Source: Bacillota bacterium
GTDB lineage: Bacteria > Bacillota_I > Bacilli_A > Acholeplasmatales > Acholeplasmataceae
Direction of reading: 5' to 3'
DNA: 19,438 nt
Assembly: GCA_023458995.1 (NCBI GenBank)
Contig: JAEWVV010000123.1
Coordinates: 1-19,438, forward strand
The position numbers and the translations under genes are program-made. Positions 1 through 6,915 of the stretch are shown in pieces. Positions within the stretch are counted from its first letter, which is position 1. Each line of letters starts with the position of its first letter. Below the pieces are notes generated by a model. It was not told the DNA's origin and made no database searches. It worked only from the letters and a program-made list of their open reading frames with translations.

Positions 1-526
1 TCGCAACTCTACGCGCATCTTCGTTAACGATTAAATCAACATAACGACGACGTCTAGCTTCTTCCTTATCTTGAAGACCGTGGAATTTATCAGGTAGTGG
101 TCTAAGCGCTTTTGTTAAATGCGTATAAACATTAGCTTTGATCGTTAATTCATCAGTCTTAGTTCTAAACATGATACCTTTGATACCAACGATATCACCT
201 AAGTCTGCAGCTTTAAAGATTTCATAAGTTTTTTCACCGATTTCATCCATACGTACGTAGACTTGGATTTGACCATCACGGTCTTGAATATGCATAAATC
301 CTGCTTTACCTTGACCACGCTTTAAAATAATACGTCCTGCTATAGAAACTTCAACATGTTTTTCTTCAAGTTGATCATGGTCAAAAGAACCATAAGTTTC
401 AATTAATTGTTTGGTTGTGTGTGTGCGGACATATTTTTGTCCAAAGGGATCAACACCTTGATTTCTTAAATCATTCGCTTTTTGTCTGCGCACTAATTGT
501 TGTTCATTTAAATCATCTGGGAACAT
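1..526 (-). CDS. lysS: Lysyl-tRNA synthetase, N-terminal part (cut by window edge)
   Basis: Class II lysyl-tRNA synthetase, which charges tRNA-Lys in the cytoplasm. The first 175 codons are present and the rest lies beyond position 1. The protein starts MFPDDLNEQQLVRRQKANDL. It then shows the OB-fold anticodon-binding domain (about residues 55-150, with segments such as VSIAGRI, GQGKAGFMHIQD and GDIVGIKG). The characteristic linker RPLPDKFHGLQDKE and the start of the catalytic core (RRRYVDLIVNEDARR) follow. The ATG at 526 has an ideal AGGAGG site eight bases upstream and its own extended -10 promoter. It lies downstream of rqcP on the same strand, separated by a hairpin, so it is probably transcribed largely on its own. 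In Bacillus, lysS lies in the same broad region as tilS-hpt-ftsH. Identity is secure; nothing can be said about the missing C-terminal two thirds. Confidence 0.95.
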   Translation of the reverse strand, partial: MFPDDLNEQQLVRRQKANDLRNQGVDPFGQKYVRTHTTKQLIETYGSFDHDQLEEKHVEVSIAGRIILKRGQGKAGFMHIQDRDGQIQVYVRMDEIGEKTYEIFKAADLGDIVGIKGIMFRTKTDELTIKANVYTHLTKALRPLPDKFHGLQDKEEARRRRYVDLIVNEDARRVA

Positions 527-550
527 TTTATAATCCTCCTAATCCAAGAT

Positions 551-578
551 ATTATATCATAACAAAGGCCATAAACAA
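551..578 (-). promoter_or_regulatory. lysS promoter with extended -10
   Basis: On the minus strand a TATAAT box (551-556) is preceded by TG one base upstream (TGATATAAT), an extended -10. A weak -35 TTGTTT (573-578) stands 16 bases upstream. Transcription should begin near 544, leaving a leader of about 18 bases with the lysS AGGAGG site. The -35 lies inside the hairpin that ends the upstream gene. Motif-based; not experimentally supported. Confidence 0.6.
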
Positions 579-588
579 AGTTATGGCC
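558..588 (-). terminator. Hairpin at the end of rqcP, probable weak terminator
   Basis: A perfect 8-bp stem, GGCCATAA (567-574) with TTATGGCC (581-588), encloses a six-base loop. Read on the minus strand it is followed by TTTGTT, a short imperfect U tract. The rqcP stop codon TAA lies inside the stem. The same hairpin is followed by TTTTT on the plus strand, but no plus-strand gene needs it. It partly overlaps the lysS promoter, so termination here may be incomplete. Confidence 0.5.
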
Positions 589-832
589 GTTTTTCTTCCG
601 CTAAAAGCTCATACATCAGTTCATCTTTTAAAGGAGTGAGTGATGTCACTTTGACCTTGATGATTTTAAGACCTAAATACAAGGTTAAGTGATCGCCTTC
701 TTTGACTGCAGTTGAAGGTTTAGCAAGTTTACCGTTAACCTCAACTTTTTCTTTTTCAGCAGCCTCTTTAGCAATGGTTCTACGTTTGATAATGCGTGAA
801 ACCTTTAAGTATTTATCAAGCCGCATTGCCAT
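581..832 (-). CDS. rqcP: S4-domain RNA-binding protein, RqcP (YabO) type
   Basis: Small basic protein of 83 residues made almost entirely of one S4 RNA-binding domain ([20 protein letters not shown], then VEVNGKLAKPSTAVKEGD). Length and sequence fit RqcP, formerly YabO. In Bacillus RqcP works with RqcH on split 50S subunits to add C-terminal alanine tails to stalled nascent chains. The related heat-shock protein Hsp15 is the alternative, but it is usually longer. Two ATG codons are possible, at 832 and 826. An in-frame ATG at 883 would put 17 unconserved residues in front and is rejected. The gene overlaps the end of ftsH by 17 bases and has only a weak AAGAAA-like site, so translation is probably coupled to ftsH. 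Its place directly after ftsH differs from Bacillus, where several genes separate the two. Confidence 0.85.
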   Translation of the reverse strand: MAMRLDKYLKVSRIIKRRTIAKEAAEKEKVEVNGKLAKPSTAVKEGDHLTLYLGLKIIKVKVTSLTPLKDELMYELLAEEKRP

Positions 833-2726
833 TTTCTTGTTTTTCTTGATACCAAGAAAGTTTACCAGTTGATACGATTTCATCGATATCAGCTTTTGTC
901 AATGTTTCAACTTCAATTAAGTAATGTGCAATAAGATCAAGAAGTACTCTATTTTCAATTAAGATAGCTTTTGCTTTTTCAAAGCATGTTGTAATGATAT
1001 GGCGTACTTCTTTATCGATTTCATGTGCAACTTGGTCAGAGAAATTCTTTTCTTTAAAGTAATCACGACCTAAGAAGACATTTCCTCCTGCGCTTTCGTA
1101 TTGAACAGGTCCTAAATCTGACATACCATATTCAGTAACCATTGCACGTGCAATCATCGTTGCATTTTGGAAGTCATTGTAGGCACCTGTTGTTACGGTG
1201 TCAAAGACGATTTCTTCAGCGACACGTCCACCAAGGAAAGAAGTAATCTGAGCAATGAGAGAACTCTTTGTTGATAAAAATTTTTCTTCAAGTGGTGTCA
1301 TTAAGTTATAACCGCCTGCACGACCACGTGGAATAATGGTTACTTTTTGAACGACGTTAGCATCTTCTAATTTAATACCAATCACAGCATGTCCTGCTTC
1401 ATGATAAGCAACAGTTTTCTTTTCTTCTGGTGAATACTTTCTTGATTTCTTAGCTGGTCCCATCATAACACGGTCAATTGCTTCATCCATATCGGTTTGT
1501 GAAATGAGTGTGCGATTATCACGTGCAGCAAGAAGTGCAGCTTCGTTAAGTAAGTTTTCAATATCAGCACCAGAGAATCCTGGAATACGGCTAGCAAAAT
1601 CACCAAGTTTAATTTTTGGATCTAATTTCTTATTTCTTGCATGAACTTTTAGAATTGCTTCGCGTCCTCTAATATCAGGTAAGCTGATCGTAATTTGACG
1701 GTCAAAACGTCCTGGACGGAGTAATGCGGGGTCTAATACGTCAGGTCTATTGGTAGCAGCAATAATGATGATACCCATGTTTGTTGTGAACCCATCCATT
1801 TCAACAAGAAGTTGGTTTAATGTTTGTTCACGTTCATCATGGCCGCCACCTAAACCAGCACCACGTTGACGACCTACAGCATCAATTTCATCAATGAAAA
1901 TGATACAAGGAGAATTTTCTTTAGCAACTTTGAATAAGTCTCTCACACGTGAAGCACCAACACCGACAAACATTTCAACGAAATCCGAACCGGAAATCGA
2001 GAAGAATGGAACGTTAGCTTCACCTGCTACAGCACGTGCAAGAAGTGTTTTACCAGTACCTGGAGAACCAACTAAAAGTACACCTTTTGGAATACGGGCA
2101 CCCATGTCCACATATTTTTTAGGATTCTTTAAGAAGTCAATAAGTTCTTCAAGCTCTTGTTTTTCTTCTTCAACACCAGCGACATCTTTAAATGTGACTG
2201 TTTTTTCACGGTTTAATTTAGCTCTGTTCTTCGCAAAATCAAATGCTTTAGAGTTTTGACTGTTCGCATTTCTGAATATGATGAAGAGAACTACAAGCAC
2301 TAAAATCATAGGAACAAGATTTAACAACACAGTCCATATCGTTATACCCGATCTAACACCAATGACGGTTGTACCACCTTTGGCTTCAACGGTTAACATG
2401 ATATCCTGTGCATTTTCTAAAGGCATGATTCCTTCGAAAGAAGTCGTTCCATAGAAGGTTGCTGATGCACTATCTTTATAGAATGTTCCTTGAATTTCAA
2501 CTAACGTAATATTGTCGCCACCAACTGGTGTATATTTTAATGTTTCCACATGACCTAATGTTGCAGATTCAGTGAGTTGTGTGACGTTTAGATTTGCGAC
2601 TTCACCTTGAAGTGCGTCGCGTAAAAATAGGAAAACACCGATCACAATAACTAGTGTGAACAGCATGATGAGGTAGTCCGGCTTCTTGCGGAATTCTACT
2701 TTTTTCTTATTTGGGTTTTGATTCAT
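816..2726 (-). CDS. ftsH: ATP-dependent zinc metalloprotease FtsH
   Basis: Membrane-bound AAA+ protease (636 residues, normal length) that degrades membrane and unstable soluble proteins. Two transmembrane helices (about 18-36 and 129-151) flank a short extracytoplasmic domain. The cytoplasmic part has Walker A GSPGTGKT (220-227), pore loop FVGVGA (253-258), Walker B IIFIDEID (275-282) and the second region of homology with arginine fingers ([20 protein letters not shown], 324-343). The zinc motif HEAGH (442-446) and the third ligand Asp518 (in AYNDFQ) are intact, so the enzyme should be active. Walker A has Ser where Pro is more usual, a tolerated change. The ATG is preceded by AAAGGGGTG at a good distance. 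It starts 12 bases after hpt and ends in TGA, overlapping rqcP. Co-transcription with tilS and hpt is typical of Firmicutes. Confidence 0.98.
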   Translation of the reverse strand: MNQNPNKKKVEFRKKPDYLIMLFTLVIVIGVFLFLRDALQGEVANLNVTQLTESATLGHVETLKYTPVGGDNITLVEIQGTFYKDSASATFYGTTSFEGIMPLENAQDIMLTVEAKGGTTVIGVRSGITIWTVLLNLVPMILVLVVLFIIFRNANSQNSKAFDFAKNRAKLNREKTVTFKDVAGVEEEKQELEELIDFLKNPKKYVDMGARIPKGVLLVGSPGTGKTLLARAVAGEANVPFFSISGSDFVEMFVGVGASRVRDLFKVAKENSPCIIFIDEIDAVGRQRGAGLGGGHDEREQTLNQLLVEMDGFTTNMGIIIIAATNRPDVLDPALLRPGRFDRQITISLPDIRGREAILKVHARNKKLDPKIKLGDFASRIPGFSGADIENLLNEAALLAARDNRTLISQTDMDEAIDRVMMGPAKKSRKYSPEEKKTVAYHEAGHAVIGIKLEDANVVQKVTIIPRGRAGGYNLMTPLEEKFLSTKSSLIAQITSFLGGRVAEEIVFDTVTTGAYNDFQNATMIARAMVTEYGMSDLGPVQYESAGGNVFLGRDYFKEKNFSDQVAHEIDKEVRHIITTCFEKAKAILIENRVLLDLIAHYLIEVETLTKADIDEIVSTGKLSWYQEKQENGNAA

Positions 2727-2738
2727 AGATACACCCCT

Positions 2739-3281
2739 TTATTTAGTGTTATATACTTCAGGCTTGAGGATGCCAACATACGGAAGATTTCGATAAATCT
2801 CATCGTAGTCGAGACCATAACCGACAACAAAAGCTTTTGGTATGACGCGGCCAACATAATCGGGTTGGTAAGGCTTAACGCGTCCACCTGGTTTATCAAG
2901 TAATGTTGCAATCTTCACTGAATTTGCACCACGATGCTTGAATAATTCCATGATTGTAACAATCGTATTTGCAGTGTCAACGATGTCTTCAACGATTAAT
3001 ACATCGCGACCCTTGATGGATATATCTAAATCCATTTTGATTTTAACATCACCAGAGGATGAAATTCCACCGTGATAACTTGATACCGACATGTATGCGA
3101 TATCAAACTGTAAATCAATTTTTCTTGTTAGATCTGATAGAAAGGGAACGCAACCTTTGAGTAGGCCAACAACGATCAGATTTTTATCTTTATAATCGTC
3201 TGTAATTTGTTTACCCATCGTCTGGCATATTGTTTCTATTTCTTGTTCACTGACAAGAATTTCTGCTATGTCTTTATGCAT
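2739..3281 (-). CDS. hpt: Hypoxanthine(-guanine) phosphoribosyltransferase
   Basis: Purine salvage enzyme of 180 residues, joining hypoxanthine or guanine to PRPP to give IMP or GMP in the cytoplasm. The PRPP-binding loop is VLIVEDIVDTANT (94-106). The flexible active-site loop is SVSSYHGG (65-72), and the base-binding end is VGYGLDYDEIYRNLPYVG (153-170). In the PRPP loop, Ala replaces the Gly usual for this family (DTGxT); other phosphoribosyltransferases such as OPRT carry Ala there, so activity is not in doubt. Its ATG overlaps the tilS stop by 8 bases (ATGCATAA), showing translational coupling, and ftsH follows 12 bases later. Specificity for hypoxanthine versus guanine cannot be read from the sequence. 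Confidence 0.95.
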   Translation of the reverse strand: MHKDIAEILVSEQEIETICQTMGKQITDDYKDKNLIVVGLLKGCVPFLSDLTRKIDLQFDIAYMSVSSYHGGISSSGDVKIKMDLDISIKGRDVLIVEDIVDTANTIVTIMELFKHRGANSVKIATLLDKPGGRVKPYQPDYVGRVIPKAFVVGYGLDYDEIYRNLPYVGILKPEVYNTK

Positions 3282-4563
3282 GTTTTCTTACCTCTTTAAG
3301 ATTGAAATAGAGTTCTTTTTCATTTCCTAATGTTTGATTGAGGTAATGATTTTGAACCCACAGAATGATACCATCATGATCGGTCAGTATCCAAAGCACA
3401 TTTCTGATGTCCATCGGTATTTTTTCATCAATGAAGAGTTTCTTCAACTTTTTGTGACCATACGAATAACTGAGTGTATCACCTTCGGTGCGGTGCCTCA
3501 ATATCAATGGAAATGCTAATTTATTATAACATAATTTTGTGAATTCTTCAGTATTGGCATTGGTTTTGGATAATAATGTGAAAATAGCCATATTTCCAAT
3601 ATGCGTATCGCCTTCATGAATGATAAATTGAGAATCATTCTTGTCAGATAATGGCTTTATGAAAGCATCGTTATACGATTTGATGAAACAGTGGTTTTTA
3701 TTCAAACGATAAATCGCGTTAGGCTTTGATGAGAGTAACATCCGTTTAATCTTTTGAATGATTTCATAAGATATGTTTAATTCAGAGTTTTCAATGATAT
3801 AAGCAATGGCATCATCTTGCAAAGCAGGATTCCATGTTTTAAACAGTGTTATATCGATATGATTGTTTTGTACATGAGTTTTTGTCTGTTCCCTAATAAA
3901 GAAAAACGCATTTGAAAGTTGACTGTGATATTGTTTGATTTGATCTAAAAGAGTATCGTTTTCTTGTTTCATAATAGGGACAACCGAATGACGATAACGA
4001 TTTCTTAAGTATGTATTCTCCTCGTTTGATTCATCATCAAGATAGGTGACATTATTTTCTTCAGCATAAGTTTTTATCTCTTTCTTACTAAAATATAGAA
4101 GAGGTTTGATGTATGTAAATGAACTTGTTTCGTTTATCTGTTGCATCCCTGCATAACCTAAGAGATTACTCCCACGAGTCATCTTGATTAATATGTTTTC
4201 AAAAAGGTCGTCTAGATGATGAGCAGTAAGTATATAAGGCGTATCATAAAGTTTTGCGACTTCATTTAAATAGTGTTCACGCAAGACATGCGCTTGATGA
4301 TGGAAGTTACCTTCTTTAACTTTAATTGTGTAATAATGGAAAGGTATTTCTAATGACTTCGCATAGTTTTCAACAAGATCCTTTTCAATCATCGATTGAT
4401 CACGCTTAAGATGGTTAAAGTGTGTAACTACTAATAGGTAAGGGGAATCTTTAAGCATATGTAACATGACCATTGAATCGATGCCGCCACTTACGGATAA
4501 TATCAATGTTGATGAGGTAGGAATATGAAGTTCATTTTTTAAGATACTCACGATTGATTTCAT
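3274..4563 (-). CDS. tilS: tRNA(Ile)-lysidine synthase TilS
   Basis: Modifies C34 of the CAU anticodon of a minor tRNA-Ile to lysidine with ATP and lysine, switching it from Met to Ile charging; essential for reading AUA. The 429 residues fit the family. The PP-loop ATP-pyrophosphatase motif SGGIDS is at 25-30, followed by HFNH and the LTAHHLDDLFENILIKMTRG region typical of TilS. A C-terminal TilS domain is visible near the end (LRHRTEGDT ... HKKLKKLFIDEKIP). The ATG at 4563 has AAAGGGG about nine bases upstream. This is the first gene of the minus-strand cluster tilS-hpt-ftsH-rqcP and overlaps hpt by 8 bases. In Bacillus, TilS and Hpt have been reported to influence ftsH expression, which may explain the conserved order. 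Confidence 0.95.
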   Translation of the reverse strand: MKSIVSILKNELHIPTSSTLILSVSGGIDSMVMLHMLKDSPYLLVVTHFNHLKRDQSMIEKDLVENYAKSLEIPFHYYTIKVKEGNFHHQAHVLREHYLNEVAKLYDTPYILTAHHLDDLFENILIKMTRGSNLLGYAGMQQINETSSFTYIKPLLYFSKKEIKTYAEENNVTYLDDESNEENTYLRNRYRHSVVPIMKQENDTLLDQIKQYHSQLSNAFFFIREQTKTHVQNNHIDITLFKTWNPALQDDAIAYIIENSELNISYEIIQKIKRMLLSSKPNAIYRLNKNHCFIKSYNDAFIKPLSDKNDSQFIIHEGDTHIGNMAIFTLLSKTNANTEEFTKLCYNKLAFPLILRHRTEGDTLSYSYGHKKLKKLFIDEKIPMDIRNVLWILTDHDGIILWVQNHYLNQTLGNEKELYFNLKEVRKHA

Positions 4564-4589
4564 GCATAAACGCCCCTTTCTATACGTTT

Positions 4590-4620
4590 ATTATACACGA
4601 TAAATTGTAAAAATTTTGAA
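4590..4620 (-). promoter_or_regulatory. Promoter of the tilS-hpt-ftsH-rqcP cluster
   Basis: On the minus strand a TATAAT box (4590-4595) lies 27 bases before the tilS ATG. A possible -35 TTCAAA (4615-4620) stands 19 bases further upstream, which is long. Its -35 coincides with the -35 of the divergent maf promoter, so the two promoters probably share or compete for the same stretch. The -10 is convincing, the -35 weak. Confidence 0.5.
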
Positions 4621-4646
4621 TAAAAGCCTTAATCCTATGCTATAAT
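4616..4646 (+). promoter_or_regulatory. maf promoter with extended -10
   Basis: A TATAAT box (4641-4646) preceded by TG one base upstream (TGCTATAAT) makes a good extended -10. A TTGAAT -35-like hexamer (4616-4621) stands 19 bases before it. Expected transcription start is near 4653, giving a short leader with the GAGGAGGG ribosome binding site of maf. The -35 overlaps that of the divergent tilS promoter. Confidence 0.65.
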
Positions 4647-4670
4647 ACATAAGGATAGAGGAGGGCTTTC

Positions 4671-5219
4671 ATGTATATTTTAGCCAGTAGTTCACCAAGA
4701 AGAGCAAAGTTGTTAAAAGATGCAGGTCTTGATTTTATTGTTATTCCAAGTCTAGTAGATGAAATCGTTGACGAAAAGTACAAACCAAATGAATTAGTCG
4801 TTGAACTTGCAAAGTTAAAAGCTCTTTCAGTAGCAAAAGACTATCCAAATGACATCGTCATTGGCGCAGATACAATTGTTGTATTTGAAGATCAAGTATT
4901 AGGTAAACCAAAAGATGAAGAAGATGCTTACCGAATGCTTAAATTGCTTTCCGATGATCGCCATGTAGTCTATACTGCAGTTGCACTGATCAAAGGAGAT
5001 AAAATCAAAACATTTGTTTCAGAAACTGAGGTTTGGATGAAGAATTTATCTGATCTTGAAATTTGGAATTATATCCATACAGGTGAACCCATGGATAAAG
5101 CGGGTGCTTATGGAATTCAAGGTGAAGGTGGTTCTCTTGTAGACCACTATAAAGGCGATTTCTTCACCATTGTTGGACTGCCACTTAAAGATGTTCTTGA
5201 TAATCTAAAAAACTTTTAA
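4671..5219 (+). CDS. maf: Maf-family nucleoside triphosphate pyrophosphatase
   Basis: House-cleaning pyrophosphatase of the Maf/YhdE/YceF family (182 residues) that hydrolyses non-canonical or excess dTTP/UTP-type nucleotides to monophosphates in the cytoplasm. Family motifs are intact: N-terminal LASSSPRR (4-11), the lysines around VELAKLKA (44-51), GADTIV (65-70), LGKP (77-80) and GEPMDKAGAYGIQG (138-151). Whether it prefers dTTP/UTP or m7GTP cannot be settled by eye. A strong GAGGAGGG site precedes the ATG. It is a single-gene unit with its own promoter and terminator; in Bacillus maf sits beside cell-shape genes, but no such genes are seen here. Confidence 0.93.
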   Translation: MYILASSSPRRAKLLKDAGLDFIVIPSLVDEIVDEKYKPNELVVELAKLKALSVAKDYPNDIVIGADTIVVFEDQVLGKPKDEEDAYRMLKLLSDDRHVVYTAVALIKGDKIKTFVSETEVWMKNLSDLEIWNYIHTGEPMDKAGAYGIQGEGGSLVDHYKGDFFTIVGLPLKDVLDNLKNF

Positions 5220-5248
5220 AGTTACTTCAACCGAAGTAACTTTTTTTC
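5218..5248 (+). terminator. Rho-independent terminator after maf
   Basis: A perfect 11-bp stem, AAAGTTACTTC (5218-5228) with GAAGTAACTTT (5233-5243), has an AACC loop and is followed by a run of T. The last two bases of the maf stop codon form the foot of the stem. It isolates maf from the sugar operon. Confidence 0.9.
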
Positions 5249-5249
5249 T

Positions 5250-5280
5250 TTGTCTTTCAAAGGTGATTTTATTATATAAT
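5250..5280 (+). promoter_or_regulatory. Probable promoter of the glycosidase operon
   Basis: A TATAAT box (5275-5280) lies 34 bases before the first operon gene, with a -35-like TTGTCT (5250-5255) 19 bases upstream. The -35 starts right after the maf terminator. No other convincing promoter was seen inside the 10-kb operon, whose genes abut or overlap, so this one probably serves all five. Confidence 0.5.
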
Positions 5281-5288
5281 AATAAGTA

Positions 5289-5302
5289 ATAAAGCGTTTT
5301 CA
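5289..5302 (+). promoter_or_regulatory. Operator-like cre / LacI-family site
   Basis: The 14 bases ATAAAGCGTTTTCA match the Bacillus catabolite-responsive element consensus TGWAARCGYTWNCW at 12 of 14 positions, differing only in the first two. The core AAGCGTTTTC is typical of LacI-family operators in general. It lies about 9 bases downstream of the -10, where bound repressor would block initiation. It could serve CcpA (glucose repression) or a dedicated sugar repressor; neither gene is in the window. Confidence 0.45.
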
Positions 5303-5313
5303 CGGGAGGTACT

Positions 5314-6915
5314 ATGCAATTGAATCGTTCGTGGCAAGATAAAGTTGTTTACCAGATTTATCCAAGAAGTTTTATGGATTCAAATCAAGATGGTATTGGA
5401 GATCTCAAAGGAATTATCTCTAAACTCGATTATGTTCAATTACTCGGTGTCGATGTCATTTGGTTGTCACCTGTTTATAAATCACCAAACGATGACAACG
5501 GATACGATATCAGCGATTATAAAGATATCAATCCAGAATTTGGTACGATGGAAGATATGGATCAACTCATTTTAGAAGCAAACAAACGAGGTTTAAAAAT
5601 TATTATGGACCTTGTGATCAATCATACATCGGATGAACATCCTTGGTTTATAGCAAGCAAAGATGGAAATAGTCTTTATCGTGACTATTACATTTGGCAA
5701 GATAAACCAAACAATTGGACAAGTTTTTTTGGGGGAACCGCATGGGAAAAAGTAGATGATAAGTACTACCTACATCTCTTTTCAAAAAAACAACCTGATC
5801 TCAATTGGAACAACCCAAAAGTCATGGAAGAAATCAAAAGTGTGATTTCCTTTTGGCTTGATAAAGGCATTTATGGGTTCAGATGTGATGTAATCAATAT
5901 CATATATAAGTCATCACTTAAAGATGGCAAAAAAAGTTTAGTCTTAACAGGTAGAGAGTTTTATCATTCACAACCAGGTATGCATCAAATTCTAAAAGAA
6001 ATTAGAAAGGATGTATTAGATAAGTACGATACCATGACTGTTGGTGAAACAGTTTTAGTCAATACCAAACAAGCCAACGATTTAGTACGTCCTGAGAATA
6101 GGGAACTTGATATGGTCTTTGGTTTTGAACATATGGAAACAGATCAGATCAATAACAAATGGTTTAGAACAAAATTTAAACCTAAGAAATTTATTAAGGT
6201 TTTAACAAAATGGCAGGAAGAAGTCTATTGGAATGCAAACTATTTAGAAAACCATGATCAACCACGTTCTGTTTCACGTTTTGGTGATGATAAAAAGTAT
6301 CATCTAGAAAGTGCGAAAATGCTTGCACTTTTAAACTTGACCTTAAAGGGGACGCCCTATATTTATCAAGGTGAAGAAATCGGTATGACAAATGGCGATT
6401 TCAAATCATTAGATGAATATAAAGACATTGAAACACATCGTATTATGGCGCTTGCTAAAAAACTACATTTTCCTAAGTGGTTAAAAAATCGTATGCTTAG
6501 ATTATCATCAAGAGATCACGCAAGAACTCCGATGCAATGGAATGAACAAGGTGGATTTACAAAAGGTAATCCATGGCTTAAAGTCAATGAAAATACGAAA
6601 GTGATCAATGTTTCAAATCAAGAAAATGATAAGTCTTCGATTCTTTCATTCTATAGAGCTTTAATCAAGTTAAGAAAAGAACATCAAACACTTATTAATG
6701 GCTCCTTTGAGCCTATCTATACCAAACAAAACATCTTTATCTATCGTAGAAAAAATGATAATGAATCACTCATCACTGTGTTAAGTTTCAACAGAAAACA
6801 AGTCAAAGTCAAGATTAAGATTAATGGTCAAGTGATCCTATCAAACATGAAAGAAAGAGTTCAACACGATCAAATCATTAGACCCTTTGAAGCTTATCTC
6901 ATCAAGGAGGAATAA
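5314..6915 (+). CDS. GH13 alpha-glucosidase, oligo-1,6-glucosidase type
   Basis: Cytoplasmic glycoside hydrolase of family 13 (533 residues), first gene of the sugar operon. The N-terminus VVYQIYPRSFMDSNQDGIGD is that of the oligo-1,6-glucosidase/trehalose-6-phosphate hydrolase group and includes the DxNxDGxGD calcium site (22-30). Expected catalytic residues are present: nucleophile Asp192 (GFRCDV), acid/base Glu245 (TVGE) and transition-state Asp315 (NHDQPR). The residue after the nucleophile is Val193; in this subfamily Val there goes with alpha-1,6 preference, while Ala or Thr goes with alpha-1,4. Isomaltose-type sugars, or the glucosyl bond in raffinose/sucrose-type sugars, are therefore plausible substrates; specificity remains an inference. 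There is no signal peptide. The ribosome binding site is GGGAGGT, and the stop codon shares one base with the next start (TAATG). Confidence 0.9.
   Translation: MQLNRSWQDKVVYQIYPRSFMDSNQDGIGDLKGIISKLDYVQLLGVDVIWLSPVYKSPNDDNGYDISDYKDINPEFGTMEDMDQLILEANKRGLKIIMDLVINHTSDEHPWFIASKDGNSLYRDYYIWQDKPNNWTSFFGGTAWEKVDDKYYLHLFSKKQPDLNWNNPKVMEEIKSVISFWLDKGIYGFRCDVINIIYKSSLKDGKKSLVLTGREFYHSQPGMHQILKEIRKDVLDKYDTMTVGETVLVNTKQANDLVRPENRELDMVFGFEHMETDQINNKWFRTKFKPKKFIKVLTKWQEEVYWNANYLENHDQPRSVSRFGDDKKYHLESAKMLALLNLTLKGTPYIYQGEEIGMTNGDFKSLDEYKDIETHRIMALAKKLHFPKWLKNRMLRLSSRDHARTPMQWNEQGGFTKGNPWLKVNENTKVINVSNQENDKSSILSFYRALIKLRKEHQTLINGSFEPIYTKQNIFIYRRKNDNESLITVLSFNRKQVKVKIKINGQVILSNMKERVQHDQIIRPFEAYLIKEE

Noticed and set aside
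415..639. Plus-strand open frame of 74 codons across the lysS-rqcP junction
   Set aside because: It is antisense to the start of lysS and the end of rqcP, has no ribosome binding site and shows no recognisable sequence.
1894..2259. Plus-strand open frame of 121 codons inside ftsH
   Set aside because: It is the complement of the strongly conserved FtsH AAA region; openness is a by-product of ftsH codon use.
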